64,000 bases of DNA from Morella rubra (lineage: Eukaryota > Streptophyta > Magnoliopsida > Fagales > Myricaceae). Below, piece after piece: positions 51,801-63,252 of the stretch; position 1 is the first letter of the stretch; the number at the start of each line of letters is the position of its first letter. The stretch is from the NCBI GenBank assembly GCA_003952965.2, contig CM025856.1, positions 24,437,614 through 24,501,613 of the forward strand. Reading direction: 5' to 3'. Under the pieces are notes generated by a model. That model saw only the letters and a list, made by a program, of their open reading frames with translations. It searched no databases and was not told where the DNA came from. Made by a program: the position numbers and the translations under genes.

Positions 51801-53730
51801 ATACGGAAAAATAAATAGAAATTAAAAACAATATTTACAATTCTTTCAAGGAATTTTATGCAGCTTGCTGGGCGGAATACAAACCAAGACTGAGACACGG
51901 ATAGCATCACTACTTGAATAATCACCAGAAGAATTGGTGTCCTTCTCCTTACTTTCAATCACCTGCATATATAAGATAAAGCTGCATGAAATCCAAGAGT
52001 GTTTAGAAGAGTCGTGGAACCAACTTATGATAAACATACCATCCTGAATATTGTGTGGGATCTACTACTACGAACGTTCATATTAGTCTCCCCAAAGTGC
52101 CTATTAACTGTAAGAAATGATTTTCAATATTACATATGAGAAAAAATATCCAACTGAAAAAACATGTAAGAAGCCTAGGGCAAAAACTTATATCTTTCTC
52201 TCATACCTTCTCCTGATTCTATCAGCTTCAATACTTCTTCAGCATTGTTAACAATTTCCTCCCTTAGGCCTGCAACAAATATTCCACGCTAGAAACCAAG
52301 ACAAATCAGAAGTCATTTACTGCTAAAATAGTTAAGAGTAAACTATCAAACCAGCAAACAATAGTAAATGTCGAACTGTCGATAGCCAACCTCCAAACTC
52401 TCATGTATTTGCAATTTCTGGTTCTCTACGGCAAAAAGATCATTAATATCTTCATTATAAATTTCCATGTATGAAACTCGAATCAGAAACTCGCGGTCAG
52501 ATATCTGAAATTAGTAAGTACCAACAAAGGTCATTGTTAATATCCAGAAAGCCATCAACTTTAACAACATCCATGGAGCTGCTTACCGCCTGAATTTGTG
52601 AAAATATATCTTTAACTGCTCGGTGAATAATCCCCGGATCATTCTCAGACCCATTCATCGTGAAAGTCTTGCCACTGCTGGTTTGTCCATATGCAAATGC
52701 AGTTCCTGCAAATTTTCCATTCATCAGCTTCAACACTAATGCTCAATGATGGCCTATTGGCCTATACTGCATAATAAATAATCAATTCATCCTGCAAACA
52801 GTAAATACTGCATGCACTAGGACAGTGATATAGCAAATTAGCAATACAGTTTGACTAAGTAAAAAGTTATTGATATTGAAAAAGTATACCAAAACTAAAA
52901 TCTCTCCGTGCAAATACTCCAATTGACCAACTACACCCTTGACTGCTCTTGATTCACAGCGTCATAAATTCTGCAATAAGCACTGTTCATTGTTTTAATC
53001 TTATACCAATTTCTAACAAATCCTTGAATTCCTCAACACTGTACTACTAAAGACGTTCTTTGATCATCAGAATTCGCATGCTTCTACCTAACAAACTTGG
53101 AAAAACTCAAATTTTAAAAATAGTAAGCATAGGAATTTGGGCCCTGCACTGAAAACTCAAATTCTTATGAACCCATTCAACTCATCTGAGACGATGTTTT
53201 CATAGTTCCCGAAAAAGAATAAAAAGGCTACAGAGTTAGTTTTTTTCTTTACGAGAAGGGGAAGGGTTGTTACACCTTTCAGAGCCAAAAAGAGCTAAAT
53301 TCGAAGAAGGTAATTAAAAGAAAAAGAAAAAGAAAGAAAGGAATACCATTGAAGCCTTCTACTGCGGCGTGAATGATGTCCTTCGTAAGAAGCTCATAAA
53401 CCCTAGCATTCGCGCAATTTTCTTCGAATACATGATCTATAAGAAAGAAAAGGAAGAAATAAAACCACTGCCAAAGAAACTCGCAAGAAAGAAACGGAGA
53501 ACAGACCAAATGAGCACGTACAATGCACGGAAGCATACACGTATATCTATAATATGGAGAGTGCGAGAGAAGGGTGGAGGTGTACCGAAAGTATAAGAGA
53601 GAGCAGAGCTTGGGGTGCCGTGAAGCTTGTGAAGAGAAATGCGATTGTCGTCGACCTTCCAGTACGCTCCGTTGTAGAGTTCTGAGGACACTGGAGGTCT
53701 AACTCGGACAGCGACGCAGATCCTCTCCAT
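45900..53730 (-). CDS. kinesin-7 family motor protein (KIN-7N-like)
   Basis: Plus-end-directed microtubule motor of the CENP-E class. Eighteen minus-strand exons keep one frame (842 aa): 53730-53586, 53436-53347, 52705-52587, 52504-52391, 52288-52207, 52107-52040, 51962-51885, 51791-51649, 51571-51469, 51345-51265, 50474-50406, 50333-50274, 50176-50027, 49386-49099, 48314-48228, 47822-47664, 47573-47307, 46325-45900. The motor domain (about 1-335) has the P loop GQTSSGKT at 85-92, switch I NVRSSRSH at 194-201 and switch II DLAGSE at 236-241. A short neck and coiled coils follow (about 345-430 and 600-840). The N terminus ([13 protein letters not shown]) and the short length fit KIN-7N better than the long CENP-E forms. 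All nucleotide-binding motifs are intact. Confidence 0.93.
46499..46519. repeat. CT microsatellite in kinesin intron
   Basis: A run of about ten CT units in the intron between the last two kinesin exons (46326-47306). Confidence 0.85.
47930..48113 (-). mobile_element. MITE copy in kinesin intron
   Basis: Reverse-oriented copy of the element family at 14050-14347. Read on the minus strand it has GTGAATATTTATGTAGATTG, then GAGTTTTATAAGTTTTTGTG and AAAGTTGGTGAAAA, with ACATCCC-type inverted ends. It lies in the intron 47823-48227. Confidence 0.6.
48424..48876. repeat. intronic direct duplication in the kinesin gene
   Basis: Two copies (48424-48570 and 48741-48876) share TACTCTATTCATAAT and then about 95 nearly identical bases, from ATCCCCATCACGATGACAGG through GATGAGCTTCTGACTAAAAA, to CCACTTAAACA. 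Only a few differences and one gap near the start are seen, so the duplication is young. It lies in the intron 48315-49098. Confidence 0.85.
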
Positions 53731-54555
53731 GGCCCTTTCCTTTCTCCGCCTTCTCTCTCAATCTCACCACTGTTTCTGATTCTCTCGGATTTTGTGACGG
53801 AGGATGGACTTCTCGGGCGGGCTGTTGTACTCTTCTTCAAGATGGGACTTCGGATTTGAATCTGGTTGGTTTACTCAAATGCCCTTGACGCTTTCTCAAT
53901 TTACATTCAGGCTTGATCCAGATATATGGGTGCGGTCCGCACTTCGAACCCGGGTAGCCGAGGAACATAGTTCAAAAACGGGTCCTCTACAGAACGAGGC
54001 CAGTAAGCAATCCCATGGACCTTAAACAACTGGGCCTCTAATCCGCGCCACAACAAATTTCTATTAAAATCGAAATAAAGCCATTTTGTACAAAAATTCT
54101 GTCTTAAAATGGGTCGGTCTCGTTCTATTGTGCCAGTGACCTTTTCGTTTAACCTTTGAAGAAGTTTCGGGTCAGAAAGACAATTTTGAAAAATTTATAA
54201 AACAAAATATATTTCCTCCCAAACCATTTTTTAACCCATGGGAAAAATCGAATTTATCTTGCGTGATATTCAGTTGTAACAGCTATTATTTTATATACCT
54301 TCTATAATTAGGTACCAAGTAATTGTTTTCGAACCCGTGACGTACGGACGGCTCCGTATATGGCCCGCCTGTATCTGATGAAGTTGATTAGTCCAACATG
54401 ACTGCACCTACCTCATTTGAAGCCTCCCACAGAAGCGCACAAACTCTTTCTTGTCTTCTCCTTTGATACGGAAGGGGTTCCAGTGTGCGGAAGGGCTTGA
54501 ACCCTTGCGTACGGCGTGCTCCGTGCATGTAGCTTCAGTGTATTAGTTGAGGCTG
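53731..54555. other. kinesin upstream region and intergenic DNA
   Basis: The kinesin promoter and leader should lie in the first few hundred bases on the minus strand; no clean TATA box was found. Beyond 54050 the sequence has no recognisable gene. Confidence 0.4.
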
Positions 54556-54641
54556 TGTGAATATTCGTAATTGAATTAATGAAACTGAATTCGTACTATC
54601 AATAGTATATACAAATTGATTTAGCTCAGTATTAGGAGAGT
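54556..54641 (-). repeat. extra partial LTR copy beside the Copia element
   Basis: About 75-85 bp match the first part of the adjacent LTR (TGTGAATATTCGTAAT, then GAAACTGAATTCGTA and ATTGATTTAGCTCA) with small insertions and deletions. The same AGGCTG that precedes the complete LTR (54642-54647) also precedes this copy (54550-54555). Confidence 0.8.
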
Positions 54642-54874
54642 AGGCTGTGTGAATATTCGTAATTTTTTATTAATGAAACTGAATTCGTACATCAATATAT
54701 ATACAATTGATTTAGCTCATATGAGCTGTTATAACAGAAAAGACAATTAACTCTTATCTACTGTTATAAAATTACAATAGAAGCCACGTGTACTAGCTTG
54801 CCCGAGCTTTCCTTCTGCTCTGTTATTCTGCTATCTGTAGCAGTTAGTTTTGCAGCATCTTGACGTTCTTCACA

Positions 54875-55417
54875 CTACCCCTCAAGATGAACAGCATTGT
54901 AAATGTTGAAAATGCCTATCTTGCTAATCAAATTGTTGAATTGATAATAGCCCAAAGCTTTTGTAAAAACATCGGCAAGCTGCATATCAGTTTTAACATG
55001 TACAGTCTTAATGAGGCCAGCTTGCACCTTTTCTCTCACAATATGGCAATCTAGTTCTATGTGTTTCGTTCTCTCATGAAACACTGGATTTGCTGCTATA
55101 TGTAATGCTGTTTGGTTATCACAAAATAACATGGCAGATTTATCATGAGAAATGTGCAAATCTTTAAGTAACTGAAGCAACCACACAACTTCACAAATAG
55201 TAGAAGCCATAGATCTATATTCCGCCTCAGCCAATGACTTAGATACTTTTGTTTGCTTCTTTGACTTCCTTGATATCAATGAATCACCAAGAAATATGCA
55301 AAAACCAGTCACTGGTTTCCTACTCTCTACACAACCTGCCCAATTCGAATCTGAAAAACCCTTCAGATGTATCTCAAATGCAGCAGATAAGAAAATGCCT
55401 TTGATATATTGCAACAC
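54875..55417 (-). pseudogene. Copia RNase H segment
   Basis: An open minus-strand stretch of about 180 codons contains [54 protein letters not shown] and ADVFTKALG, the complete RNase H domain of Copia. Its stop codon overlaps the polypurine tract at the LTR. It is the best-preserved part of the element, but it is separated from the reverse transcriptase by frame breaks near 55363-55620. Confidence 0.85.
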
Positions 55418-55772
55418 CGAATGGCTGCTTTCAGATGTGTGTCCCGTGGCTTGTCCATAAACTGACTTAACACTTGAACTGAATATGCAATATCAGGACG
55501 TGTTATTGTCAAATAGATGAGTCTTCCAATCAACCTTCTATACACAACGGGCATCTGCTATTAACACACCTTCAGTGCTGCTAAGTTTTAGATTTTGCTC
55601 CATAGGAAATTTTGAAACTTTGCTGCCCAACATACAACTATCTCCTAAAATTTTGAATCATACTTACGCTGACAAAGTGTGATTCCTTTTGTTGACCGAG
55701 CAATCTCAATTCCCAAAAAATATTTGAGAACACCAAGATCCTTCAACTTGAATTGGCTGTCTAAGAATACCT

Positions 55773-56560
55773 TTAAGGCATCAACCGTTTCAAGTCATTA
55801 GAAGCTATAAGGATGTCATCTACATACACCAAGAGAGCCATGAATGACTGTCCATTAATCCTTGTAAACAAGGAATAGTCAGAAGTTGATTGAATGAAAT
55901 CATGAGCTGTCAAGGTATTAGAAAACTTGCTAAACCACTGCCTTGAGGCTTGTTTAAGGCCATACAAGGACTTTATAAGCTTACAAACACGCTGATCCTC
56001 CCTGTTTAGCAAAACCGGAGGTAAACACATATACACCTCTTCATGGAAGTCACCATGAAGGAAAGCGTCATTAACATTAAGTTGGGACAGATGCCAGCCA
56101 TGGACAGCAGCTAAAGCAAGAATGGTACGCACGGTAACCATTTTTGTAACAGGATAAAAGGTTTCATAATAGTCAAATCCTTCACGTTGCGTATAACCTT
56201 TGGAACTAAGTGTGCCTTATGACGCTTGAGTGAACCATCAAAACGAAGTATGACCTTATACACCATTTTGCAACCAATGGGTGCTAAGCGTGCCTTATGT
56301 GACGCTTGAGTGAACCATCAGAACGAAGTTTGACCTTATACACCCATTTTGCAACCAATGGGTGTTTTTCCAGGAGGCAAATCAGTTAATTCCCAGGTAT
56401 GATTAGCTTCCAAAGCAGCAATCTCAGCTGCCATAGCTGCTTGCCAATGGGGATGACCAACAACCTCATGAAAAGATGTGGGTTCATATATGGGGGAAAG
56501 ATAGAGAGAATATTGTCTTTGAAAAGGAGAGAGGTTAGAATATGAAAGAGAATGAGACAA
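55773..56560 (-). pseudogene. Copia reverse transcriptase, disrupted
   Basis: The segment 56560-56336 starts the RT ([19 protein letters not shown]) and breaks at the tandem duplication at about 56205-56364. The segment 56141-55773 resumes with [24 protein letters not shown] and the catalytic [14 protein letters not shown]. The YVDD motif is intact, but the frame is lost on both sides. Confidence 0.85.
56205..56364 (-). repeat. 80-bp tandem duplication inside the Copia RT
   Basis: Two consecutive units share GACGCTTGAGTGAACCATCA, then AACGAAGT.TGACCTTATACACC and TTTTGCAACCAATGGGTG. The first unit has lost one C in the CACCCATTTT stretch, so the duplication also shifts the frame. Confidence 0.85.
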
Positions 56561-57280
56561 AGGATGAGAGGTACCTGTTTAAACAGAACCAACCTGAGAT
56601 GAAAGAGCAGGGTTTAGAGAAGATAGTAACCTGTGATGAAAATCATGCAAATAAGCAAGTATATTTCTGGTTCGAGTGGATCTGCGAGGAACTATAGGAG
56701 GTGATGGTGAAGGAGCAGATATTCTAGGAGAAGAATCAGAGGAAGTAGTGGGAATAGGAGGAATAAGATGTGGTGAAGTGGAATGTGAATTTGGTATAAC
56801 CCGAGGCAAAACAGCAGAAGGAGGAACTGAAAAATTTGTATGTGAATGAGGAGCAGACGACAATAGTGTTTTATCATGAAATGGAAAGATAGTTTCATGA
56901 AAAATAATATTACGAGAAATGAATATTGTCTTAGAATCAAGATCGAAAACTCAGTAACCTTTAGTGCCAAAAGGATAGCCAACAAAAATGCATCTCCGAG
57001 CTCTAGGTGAAAATTTGTCACAAGAACTAGGAAGAGTGGAAGCATAACAAAAGGAACCAAAAACTCTAAGATGAAGATAAGATGGAGAAGTACCATAGAG
57101 AACAGAAAAAGGAGATTAATTATTGAGAATAGGAGTAGGTATCCCATTTATAAGGTAGGCTGCAGTGAGGATGCAATCGCCCCAAAAAGAAAGAGGAACA
57201 TTGGACTGAAATCTAAGAGCCCGAGCTATGTTAAGTAGATGTTGATGTTTTCTTTCAACTCTACCATTTTGCTGAGGGGT

Positions 57281-58501
57281 TTATACACAACTAGTTTGGT
57301 GTATAATGCCCTTGCTAGCGTAAAAATCAGGCATCATAAATTCCATCCCATTGTCAGTACGAATGCACTTGACAGTAGTATGAAATTGATTATAAATTGA
57401 GGCAAGAAAAGAATATAACAGAGGACGAGTTTCGGATTTAAGTTTCATAAGAAAAACCCAAAGACTACGAGTACAATCATCAACAATGGTTAGAAAATAT
57501 CTATGACCAGCTGATGTAGAAGTAGAGAAAGGACTCCATATATCACAATGTATGAGATCAAAAGATTTAGAAGCAAGATTATCATTGTTATTGAAAGGTA
57601 AACATTTTTGTTTTGCTAGAGGACAAGTAGTACAATGAAAACTAGGAGAACAAGTGATAGTAGAATCAAGTTGATGTAAAACTGAAATTCTAGAATCTGA
57701 CACATGTCCTAAACAATAGTGCCAGAGATCAAAGTGGGAAGAAACTGAAGCAATAGCAGAAGTATGGACAAAAATAGCCATGTTATTTTGCTGCAACACA
57801 TAGAGACCATCTTTCTCTCTACCCAACCCAATCATCTTCTTGCTGGTAAGGTCCTGAATCAAACAATAACCAGAGAGAAAGACAAGACAACAACGAAGGT
57901 TAGATGTCAACTTACTAGCTGAAATCAAATTGAAATTGAAGCTAGGAACACATAGAACATTTTTGAGAATTAAAGAAGAAGATAAGCAAACAGTTCCTAT
58001 ATGAGAAACTGTGGCTGACTGACCATCAGGAAGTCTAACAGTAGACTGACAAGGTTGAACATTTGAAGAGAACAAATCTATAGAGTTAAACATATGATCA
58101 GATGCGCCAGTGTCTAATATCCAAGTCACAGAAATATTTTTGGAAAAAGAAGAGGATAAAGCTGAAGAGAGAACATGAGAAGAACAACTGTCACCTGAAA
58201 CATGATGAGATTGAACCAGATTAGAAGAGGAGGTTGTTGGTCCTTCATATTGCAGAGATTGAGAATTCTGAGAATTAATCAGAGAGATTATCTGCTGATA
58301 TTTCTCAGAAGTAAAAGGTGATGCAGGGGAAGCTGATACTGGACTTGAAACGGGTTCAAGAAGTTGATCAGCGTAATTAAAACCAGCAGAGGTAGAACCA
58401 GCAACATTGGCAGCAATTCCAGGAGGTTTAGGCTTAGTACGATAACCAGGAGGATAGCCTATCAGCTTAGCACTTGTCCACAGTGTGTCTAAGATTGCCA
58501 C
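57281..58501 (-). pseudogene. Copia gag C-terminal part, protease and integrase
   Basis: A minus-strand open frame of about 400 codons contains the protease active site WILDTGASDHM, the pre-integrase motif FDLWHYCLGHVS and the integrase core (DLIHCDIWSPF, FLTIVDDCTRSLWVFLM, IRTDNGMEF). It ends at a stop just after HQTSCV, where the family continues; the sequence after the stop ([16 protein letters not shown]) is still recognisable, so one stop interrupts pol. The frame has no ATG at its left edge because it continues from gag. Confidence 0.85.
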
Positions 58502-59063
58502 AATGGCTACACTGGGGTCGTTCTTTACCTCTAGGATTAAACTGACAAGGAGCTCCAGAGTATTTGCGATTCAAGAGAGCTATGGAGTTGACAGAAGGCA
58601 TAGAAGTTATTCCTCTCTGTCGCTACTCTTGCAAAATCAAGGAAAACACCTTATTTATAGGAGGCAGAGGAATGGATAGCAAGATCTAAGCTCGAACTTG
58701 AGCAAAAGAGTCATTTAATCCCATCAAAAAATGCATCACAAATTCAGATTGTTAACCTTCAGCAACAATACGCAAAGCACCACATCAACATCTACAAGAA
58801 TAGCTCGGAAGAGGCTTATAATTTTGTAATTCATCCCAAATGCCTTTCAGTATAGTGAAATAAACACTAACTGAATCAGATCCTTTAGCTAGGGATGAAA
58901 TTTGCTTCTGCAACTGAAAAATCCGTGGTCCGTTCCCCTGAGAAAATCGATCACGAATGTCATTCCATACATCCTTAGCATAAGTGATGTAAATGACACT
59001 TGCTACAATCTCTTTAGCTACTGCATTGATTATCTATGAAAACACCATGGTATTGCATTGACA

Positions 59064-59333
59064 CTAAGCGCCATACAAAGGATCAGTCGACGAGGGACGA
59101 GGAAGTGATCCATCAATGAAACCGAGTTTGTTTTTGGCATCCAATGCCATTAGCATCGAACGATTCCACGTATGATAGTTTTCACCAGAGACATGAAGTA
59201 ACTGTGTAACAAGCATAAAACCAGGACTTTCTCCAGAGTGAAGAAAATGAGGATTGGAAGGATGATCTTCCTTGGAGACTATTGGATTCAAAGGAGTAAC
59301 AATAGGAACAACTGGATGTTCCGGAGTCGACAT
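59064..59333 (-). pseudogene. Copia gag N-terminal part
   Basis: It opens with ATG at 59333 about 110 nt inside the LTR and reads to SENYHTWNRSM-like gag sequence (GENYHTWNRSMLMALDAK, then LGFIDGSLPRPS) and DPLYGA. A TAG follows where the family has Trp. Shortly after, the same frame has a second TAG at the Trp expected before IINAVA. Gag is recognisable after both stops. Confidence 0.85.
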
Positions 59334-59673
59334 TGCAACAAGAAATTACAATGGAAGAATGAAAGAAATAGTAGCTGTTTGGCAAGAAAATTGGAAAAAG
59401 AGAATTATGTGTTAAGAGAGCTTTGATACCATATCAAAAGTGTGAATATTCGTAATTTTCTATTAATGAAACTGAATTCGTACATCAATATATATACAAT
59501 TGATTTAGCTCATATGAGCTGTTATAACAGAAAAGACAATTAACTCTTATCTACTGTTATAAAATTACAATAGAAGCCACGTGTACTGGCTTGCCCGAGC
59601 CTTCCTTCTGCTCTGTTATTCTGCTATCAGTAGCAGTTAGTTTTGCAGCATCTTGACGTTCTTCACAAGGCTG

Positions 59674-60804
59674 CTGCAAGCAAACGCTCATTGGCTGATC
59701 CGCCTTGACTTCAGTGTTATATGACGTGGCTCTTGCTTCTGCCTATAAAATATATCAAAGCAATATAATGACCAGGATAGTAGGACTTTCAAAAGTCAAA
59801 ACAACGGCAATCGGGGGGAAAAATATATATCATAGAATGGTGGGGCCGGCATTATTTTCCGATGTGTGCAACTTTTCAAATGTACTTGAACAGAAAGTTT
59901 TCTTATGTTGAAGTCAATGGCTTCGAATCAGGACTTGTTCATGATTCTCAGAGGAAATTACTACCAACGTGAGATCTGCAATATTATATATGCAAATTAA
60001 TTACTACCAACGTGGACTGCACAGGGCTTGATCGTGCATGCGCGCAGAGCGTACCGGTTATAGCTAGAGCTGGGTACCTGCAGTTCACGTCTTTATTGTA
60101 ATATCCGTCTTCATTATTAACGTAAGCCCGTTTGCGAATAATTCATGCGACGAAAAAATAGAGAAAAGAAATTAGAACCTAATAATCAAATGCATTTAGA
60201 CCTCCTATATAACAACTGCAACAACCAACCCATAAGACTGGAAAACCAAGGGAATTGACCTAAATAAACCGATTATAAACAAACAAACAAATACTCATCA
60301 AAAGACGACTTAATTAGCAACGGTCTCATGAGCGTATATTTTGTGTTATACTATATTAATGGTAGATGACTTAACACAAGCAGGCTGTGCATTACCCTAC
60401 AAACCAGAAAATATATGGTTCTTGTAAGGCTATTTTCACAACATGAGTGTGGTTGGTTTGAAGATGCCTAAAAGTAGGATTAAAGACCTAGTTGGTCCCT
60501 AGATTGAGTTTTGCATCCTTTCAACAACTCGGCTTTTTTTTCTTTTTGGTGTGTGTTCACTTTTAACCATTGGGCTTTTTCTTTTCTTTTTTTTTTTATC
60601 ACTTTTAACAAATGTTCATTGAGTTTTCAGAATGATAACTATAGTCACTGAGATTTTTTAATTTATCAAAACAATCATGCCGTGAGTCTCCGTCCAATTG
60701 ACTATCAACCCGCCACATCACGAAAAATTGATACGCGGCAAGTGTCCAATATTTCTTCCTAGACTCGCCACATCACATGAGGTGACCATATCAATTAAAA
60801 ATAA
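59674..60804. other. intergenic, no gene recognised
   Basis: AT-rich DNA with no domain-bearing frame. A T-rich patch with alternating TTTTTCTTTT runs lies at about 60530-60600. The part from 60480 shows weak similarity to the arms of the foldback elements (CAACTCGG/ATTGGGCTTTTT-type phrases). Confidence 0.4.
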
Positions 60805-61757
60805 GGAAAATTTACAAATCACACACTAGGTTTTAGCGTCTTTTTAAAAAACTCATTGGGTTTTAAAAAATTTAAAAACGCTCACTGGATTTGTCATTTT
60901 AGTATCAAAACTCACTTGACCCAACGCCGTTAGACTTATTTAACGGAAAATTCATTTTTTCCAATCGCAATGTGACATGTGTCATTAAAATAAATTAAAA
61001 AAATAAATATTTTTAAAAAAAATCTAAAATTAATATTATTTAAAAAAAAAAAAAAAGGATCGAGGACCCCTGATCCTTTCATAGTGGAGGGGACCTCTAG
61101 CCGCCAGGGGAGGAGGAACTCCCCCCTCCACCTTTGGCCACCCAGAATTGAGCGACCAGAGGGAGGGCTCCTCCACCCCGAGCGGTGGTCTAGGTGGGGG
61201 AAGGCCCCCCAACCCCCACCCATACACCGACGAGTGGAGGGGGTCCACTCATGGCCGCCTAGAACTGGGCGAGTTCTGGGCTGCCAGCGGAGGGAGGAGG
61301 ATCCTTTCTCCACCCCGGCTCTGGGGCAATTGGGGGACCTCCCCTAGACCACTGCCTAGGGTGGATCCCCCTCCTTTAGCCACCCAAAACTGGGTGGCTA
61401 GAGGTGGAAGGGGAGTTCTGCCTCCCCCGACGGCCAAAGGTGAATCCCCCTTTCACTGTGAAAGTCTTGATCCTTTATTTTTTCAAAAAAAAAAAAATTA
61501 ATTGTTTTTTTTTTATTAATTATAGATTTATTAATTATTTTTTTAAAAAAATATATTTATATTTATATTTATTTTAATGACACATGTCACATTAAGATTA
61601 GGTAAGATAAATTTTCCATTAAACAAGTATAACGGTGTTAAATCGAGTGAGTTTTGATACCAAAATGACAAACCCAGTAAACGTTTTTAAATTTTTTAAA
61701 ATTCAGTGAATTTTTTAGAAAGGTGCTAAAACCTTGTGTGTAATTCGTAAATTTCTC
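60805..61757. mobile_element. foldback element with a GC-rich core and 9-bp TSD
   Basis: The exact 9-bp direct repeat TAAAAATAA flanks the element (60796-60804 and 61758-61766), as expected for a Mutator-like transposon. The ends are inverted (GGAAAATTTAC and GTAAATTTCTC), and the arms of about 200-250 bp share ACTCA.TGG, CAAAACTCACT and GACA(C)ATGTGTCA-type blocks in inverted order. The core, about 61058-61475, is strongly GC-rich (CCACCC, GGAGGGG runs) in otherwise AT-rich DNA. Open frames across the core are Gly/Pro/Arg low complexity and look non-genic. Confidence 0.75.
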
Positions 61758-61766
61758 TAAAAATAA

Positions 61767-62577
61767 AGGTATCATCAGAGCAACAATACTTCAGCAAAAT
61801 GGCAGACACATCATCAACATTAATAATAGGCATGTTTGGGTTTATAAAAAAATTTGTAGTATGTTTGAGTGAATGTTGAAAATTTTAAAGTTTAATAGAA
61901 GTTTTATGAAAAAATGGCGTGTAATGATTTGATTGAATTTTTTATATTTATATGGTGAATAGGGATAATTTTTTTAAAAAAATTATTATTTTTTTAGCAC
62001 ATGTTTGGATGTACATGAAAAAAATTTCAAAAAAATTTCACAACTATTTTTTCTCAAATTCTAACAACTTTTTACAAACTACAATCTTTTTTTTTTTTTT
62101 CAAATCAATCTACACTACCTTCCAGAAAAATAAAAAATTCAGCACTGTCTTCCCAAATTTTTTATTTTAAGGTCTAAAAGCAACAATACAATTAGACGAG
62201 GGTAAAAGGGATTCTTCTGTGATATCTTCGACAAAAAGTTATGAACCCAAGCAGCTAGCAATGCAGGCGGCCAGCCAACTCTATCGACGACACGGCAAGA
62301 GAAGGGACACTGGGTGGGTAGGTGAGAGTGGGGAGAGCTAGGGCACGAGAAAGAGGAACGAATTGGTAGAAATTTGGGGGTATCGTGATCTTTTTTACCA
62401 ATATGTCGCGTGTTAAAATATTTATACACGGTAATTATGTGTTTGTCGAAGTTTAGAGGCCTCTGTCCAGCTAGGCTGACATGGCATAATTTTTTTTAAA
62501 TAACAATCTTCTCTGCGTGACCTGGGGAGCCTAGCTGGATGTAATACACGTGTATCATTATTATTAGTTGTGACATG
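61767..62577. other. intergenic with MITE-like AT-rich sequence
   Basis: The part from 61830 to about 62100 begins GGCATGTTTGGGTTTATAAA and has repeated TTTTAAAG/GTTTTATGAAAA blocks that distantly resemble the MITE family at 14050. No gene is recognised. A GC-richer patch at 62200-62360 lacks a supported ORF. Confidence 0.35.
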
Positions 62578-62900
62578 TGTTGGAGTTAGTCTCACATTTA
62601 TTGTGGAAAGGGTTGATGTTATAAGTGTGAGGAAAAGTCTCACCTCTTAAACTAGCTTTTAGGGTTGAGAAGGCCCAAGACCACCCAATACTGTATCAGA
62701 GCCCAGATTTACCGATAAGTTTCGGACCCAATAGTCTATAGGATAAACGGATTGTCTCCTCCAAACTCAGGACCCGATATGTGAGGGGAGATTGTTGAAG
62801 TTAGTCCTATATCGATTGTCAGCAACATGCTGAGCAGTTAGTAAGATAAAACGAAATACTCACGATAGCATTAGAAAATCTTATGATGTTAATCGCAGAT
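62578..62900 (+). mobile_element. TRIM-like miniature LTR element, degenerate
   Basis: A first LTR-like unit starts TGTTGGAGTTAGTCTCACAT at 62578 and runs to about 62691. It is followed by a primer-site sequence TGTATCAGAGCCC (62692-62704; canonical TGGTATCAGAGCC). A purine tract GTGAGGGGAGAT (62781-62792) precedes a second unit starting TGTTGAAGTTAGTCCTATAT at 62793, which decays after about 30-100 bp. No coding region lies between them. The layout fits a terminal-repeat retrotransposon in miniature. Confidence 0.6.
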
Positions 62901-62994
62901 TTGGAACTTGTATGATTTGAACCATCCATTTGCTTATCTTATGATGTTAATCGCGATCACAAATTTGGAACTTGTATGATTTGATCTGTCCATT
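62879..62994 (+). repeat. tandem duplication of about 55 bp
   Basis: Two units (62879-62930 and 62938-62994) share TCTTATGATGTTAATCGC, then ATTTGGAACTTGTATGATTTGA and CC/GTCCATTT. The second has a short insertion (GATCACA). Confidence 0.85.
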
Positions 62995-63252
62995 TCCAAA
63001 GCAAAACATATCATCCTTTTCCAAATAACCATAGTGAACTCTCTTCCCTCTTCCTGTTCTTAGAGAGCAACAAATAAGAACTTAGATTTGATCCTTAATA
63101 AATTAGCGACCCAAACTTAAGTCCCTTAGGAAGATTTAACCAAAAAAAATTTCACGACAGGTGTTATTAAAATAAATTTAATTAATTAATTTTTAAAAAA
63201 AAAAACAATAATTTATAATTTATAAATTAAATGAAAGCTTAAAAAAATATAA

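Larger units (their letters stand above)
54648..59667 (-). mobile_element. full-length, coding-defective Ty1/Copia retrotransposon
   Basis: The LTRs are 54648-54874 and 59441-59667, each 227 bp with TGTGAA...TTCACA ends; only four mismatches between them were counted. The element is on the minus strand. The primer site is the TGGTATCAAAGC variant of the Met-i type (59420-59431), and the polypurine tract is at 54875-54888. A perfect 6-bp AGGCTG flanks both sides (54642-54647, 59668-59673). The gene order gag, protease, integrase, reverse transcriptase, RNase H identifies Copia. The ORFs carry stops, frameshifts and an 80-bp tandem duplication, so the copy cannot be autonomous. Confidence 0.93.

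Noticed and set aside
53930..54540. Possible tRNA suggested by TTCGAACCC-type sequences
   Set aside because: No matching A box or cloverleaf could be drawn around them on either strand.
61036..61501. Gly/Pro/Arg-rich open frames in the GC-rich core
   Set aside because: They are open on both strands because the core is GC-rich low-complexity DNA inside a foldback element.
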